Part shown: piece after piece, positions 63,144 through 64,000 of the stretch
Layout: the number at the start of each line of letters is the position of its first letter
Numbering within the stretch: the first letter of the stretch is position 1
Origin: Oryzomonas sagensis
GTDB lineage: Bacteria; Desulfobacterota; Desulfuromonadia; Geobacterales; Pseudopelobacteraceae
Direction of reading: 5' to 3'
DNA length: 64,000 nt
Assembly (NCBI RefSeq): GCF_008802355.1
Contig: NZ_VZRA01000003.1
Coordinates: 176,196-240,195 of the forward strand
Notes under the pieces: model-generated
The model's database searches: none
What the model saw: the letters and a program-made list of their open reading frames with translations, nothing else
What the model was told of the DNA's origin: nothing
Translations under genes and position numbers: made by a program

Positions 63144-64000
63144 ATGATAAAGAAAATTGCCTTGATCTTCCTTGCCGCCGCGGCAGCCTTCCTGATCCTC
63201 TTTGCCGGCTCCCTGCTGATTGCCAAGGCGATAATCGGGGGAATGGATGCCAAGCTGGCGGACAAGGAGGGTGTTGGACTATTGGAGGTCCGGGGGATGA
63301 TCCTCGACTCCAAGGACACGATCCGCCAGCTGCGCTATTTCCTCAAACAGGAAAACATCAAGGCGGTGGTGCTGCGGGTTGATTCACCCGGCGGGGTGGT
63401 GGCGCCGTCCCAGGAGATCTACGAAGAGGTCAAAAAGTTTGCCGCCAAGAAGAAGATCATCGTTTCCATGGGGAGCCTGGCCGCCTCGGGCGGTTACTAC
63501 ATCTCCGCTCCGGCCACGCTGATCTACGCCAATCCCGGCACCATCACCGCCAGTATCGGCGTGATCCTCAAACTTTCCAATATCGAAACGCTGATGGACA
63601 AGATCGGTATCAAGTCCTATACCCTCAAAACCGGCAAGTTCAAGGATTCCGGCTCGCCGCTGCGGGAGCTTTCCCCGGAAGACCGCGCCATGCTCCAGGC
63701 GGTCATCGACAATACCCATGAGCAATTTGTCCGGGCGGTGGCAGCCGGGCGCAAATTGCCGCTCGAAGATGTGCGCAGGATTGCAGACGGCCGCATCCTC
63801 TCGGGTGAACAGGCCAAGGGGCTGAAGCTGGTCGATCGGCTGGGAACCCTCCAGGACGCCATTGATGAGGCTGGTCGCCTGGCCGGCATCGCCGGTGATC
63901 CCGAGGTTATTCACGCTCCCAAGAAAAAAATCGACTACCTGGATGTGTTGGCTGACGGCATGGAAGGCAAATTCAGCGGCACTCTGAGGAATGCCGCCGG
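63144..64000 (+). CDS. sppA: Signal peptide peptidase SppA (3' end beyond window)
   Basis: 285 residues visible. N-terminal TM (about 5-28) then the short, single-domain SppA fold: VLRVDSPGGVVAPSQEIY, catalytic Ser in MGSLAASGGYYISAPA, Lys in KTGKFKDSGSP, and RIADGRILSGEQAKGLKLVD. It degrades cleaved signal peptides in the inner membrane. The frame is open at the window edge; only about 15 to 20 C-terminal residues should be missing by family length. ATG at 63144, divergent from the phosphodiesterase. Confidence 0.93.
   Translation, partial: MIKKIALIFLAAAAAFLILFAGSLLIAKAIIGGMDAKLADKEGVGLLEVRGMILDSKDTIRQLRYFLKQENIKAVVLRVDSPGGVVAPSQEIYEEVKKFAAKKKIIVSMGSLAASGGYYISAPATLIYANPGTITASIGVILKLSNIETLMDKIGIKSYTLKTGKFKDSGSPLRELSPEDRAMLQAVIDNTHEQFVRAVAAGRKLPLEDVRRIADGRILSGEQAKGLKLVDRLGTLQDAIDEAGRLAGIAGDPEVIHAPKKKIDYLDVLADGMEGKFSGTLRNAA

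Overview
The window is dense, GC-rich chromosomal DNA with the look of a Geobacter-type member of the Desulfuromonadales. This is an inference from content and order: a split glycine decarboxylase (gcvPA/gcvPB), a run lysC-tsaE-CBS-nnr-acpS-pdxJ-glmM-ybbR-cdaA-folP-ftsH-tilS, the set ilvD-ilvB-ilvN...ilvC-psd-pssA, many sensor kinases and single-domain receivers, two PilZ-domain proteins, and several families of palindromic intergenic repeats. No tRNA, rRNA, CRISPR array, transposase or prophage was seen.

Layout. 1-2.8 kb: a periplasmic-binding-like protein (cut by the window edge) coupled to a Cache/PAS histidine kinase, minus strand. 3-10.1 kb: glycine cleavage and lipoylation operon gcvT-gcvH-gcvPA-gcvPB-lipM-lipA plus a degenerate PilZ protein. 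10.2-12.6 kb: a small membrane protein, an orphan secF and a short MreB-like actin homologue. 12.7-18.2 kb: a two-component pair (membrane kinase and sigma-54 activator) followed by four exported proteins that all carry methionine-rich segments. This is the most interesting locus in the window. 18.3-24.5 kb: an MCP-PilZ chemoreceptor, DUF309, a YjfB-like peptide, NfeD/stomatin pair, tadA, a TlpA-like thioredoxin and a lipoprotein.

24.5-37.2 kb (minus): a housekeeping supercluster for aspartate-family synthesis, tRNA t6A and lysidine modification, NAD(P)HX repair, phospholipid/acyl-carrier and PLP synthesis, UDP-GlcNAc synthesis, c-di-AMP synthesis, folate and FtsH proteolysis, with many 4-bp ATGA/GTGA overlaps. 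37.3-44.7 kb: a small hypothetical, a receiver protein, a membrane protein of the holin/YvlD type, corA, pfkA, rarA and glgP.

45-62.5 kb (plus): branched-chain amino-acid genes ilvD, ilvB (preceded by a 26-codon ORF with a strong ribosome-binding site), ilvN, then about 10 kb of other genes (DUF748 giant, MATE exporter, mtaB, a polar amino-acid ABC transporter whose permease carries an exported helical N-terminal domain, a receiver protein) before ilvC, psd and pssA. The window ends with a YfcE-like phosphodiesterase and a truncated sppA.

Intergenic space is occupied by at least four repeat families: a 121-bp element with AGGTTGTT ends (three copies, one interrupted by a second repeat), a 177-bp element with AACCTGAATCCGTGA ends, a family with GAGACACAGAG-type ends (three copies), and one CACAAAGGCACAAAG palindrome. 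Start sites were chosen by ribosome-binding site, overlap with the upstream gene and family length; no database search could be run.
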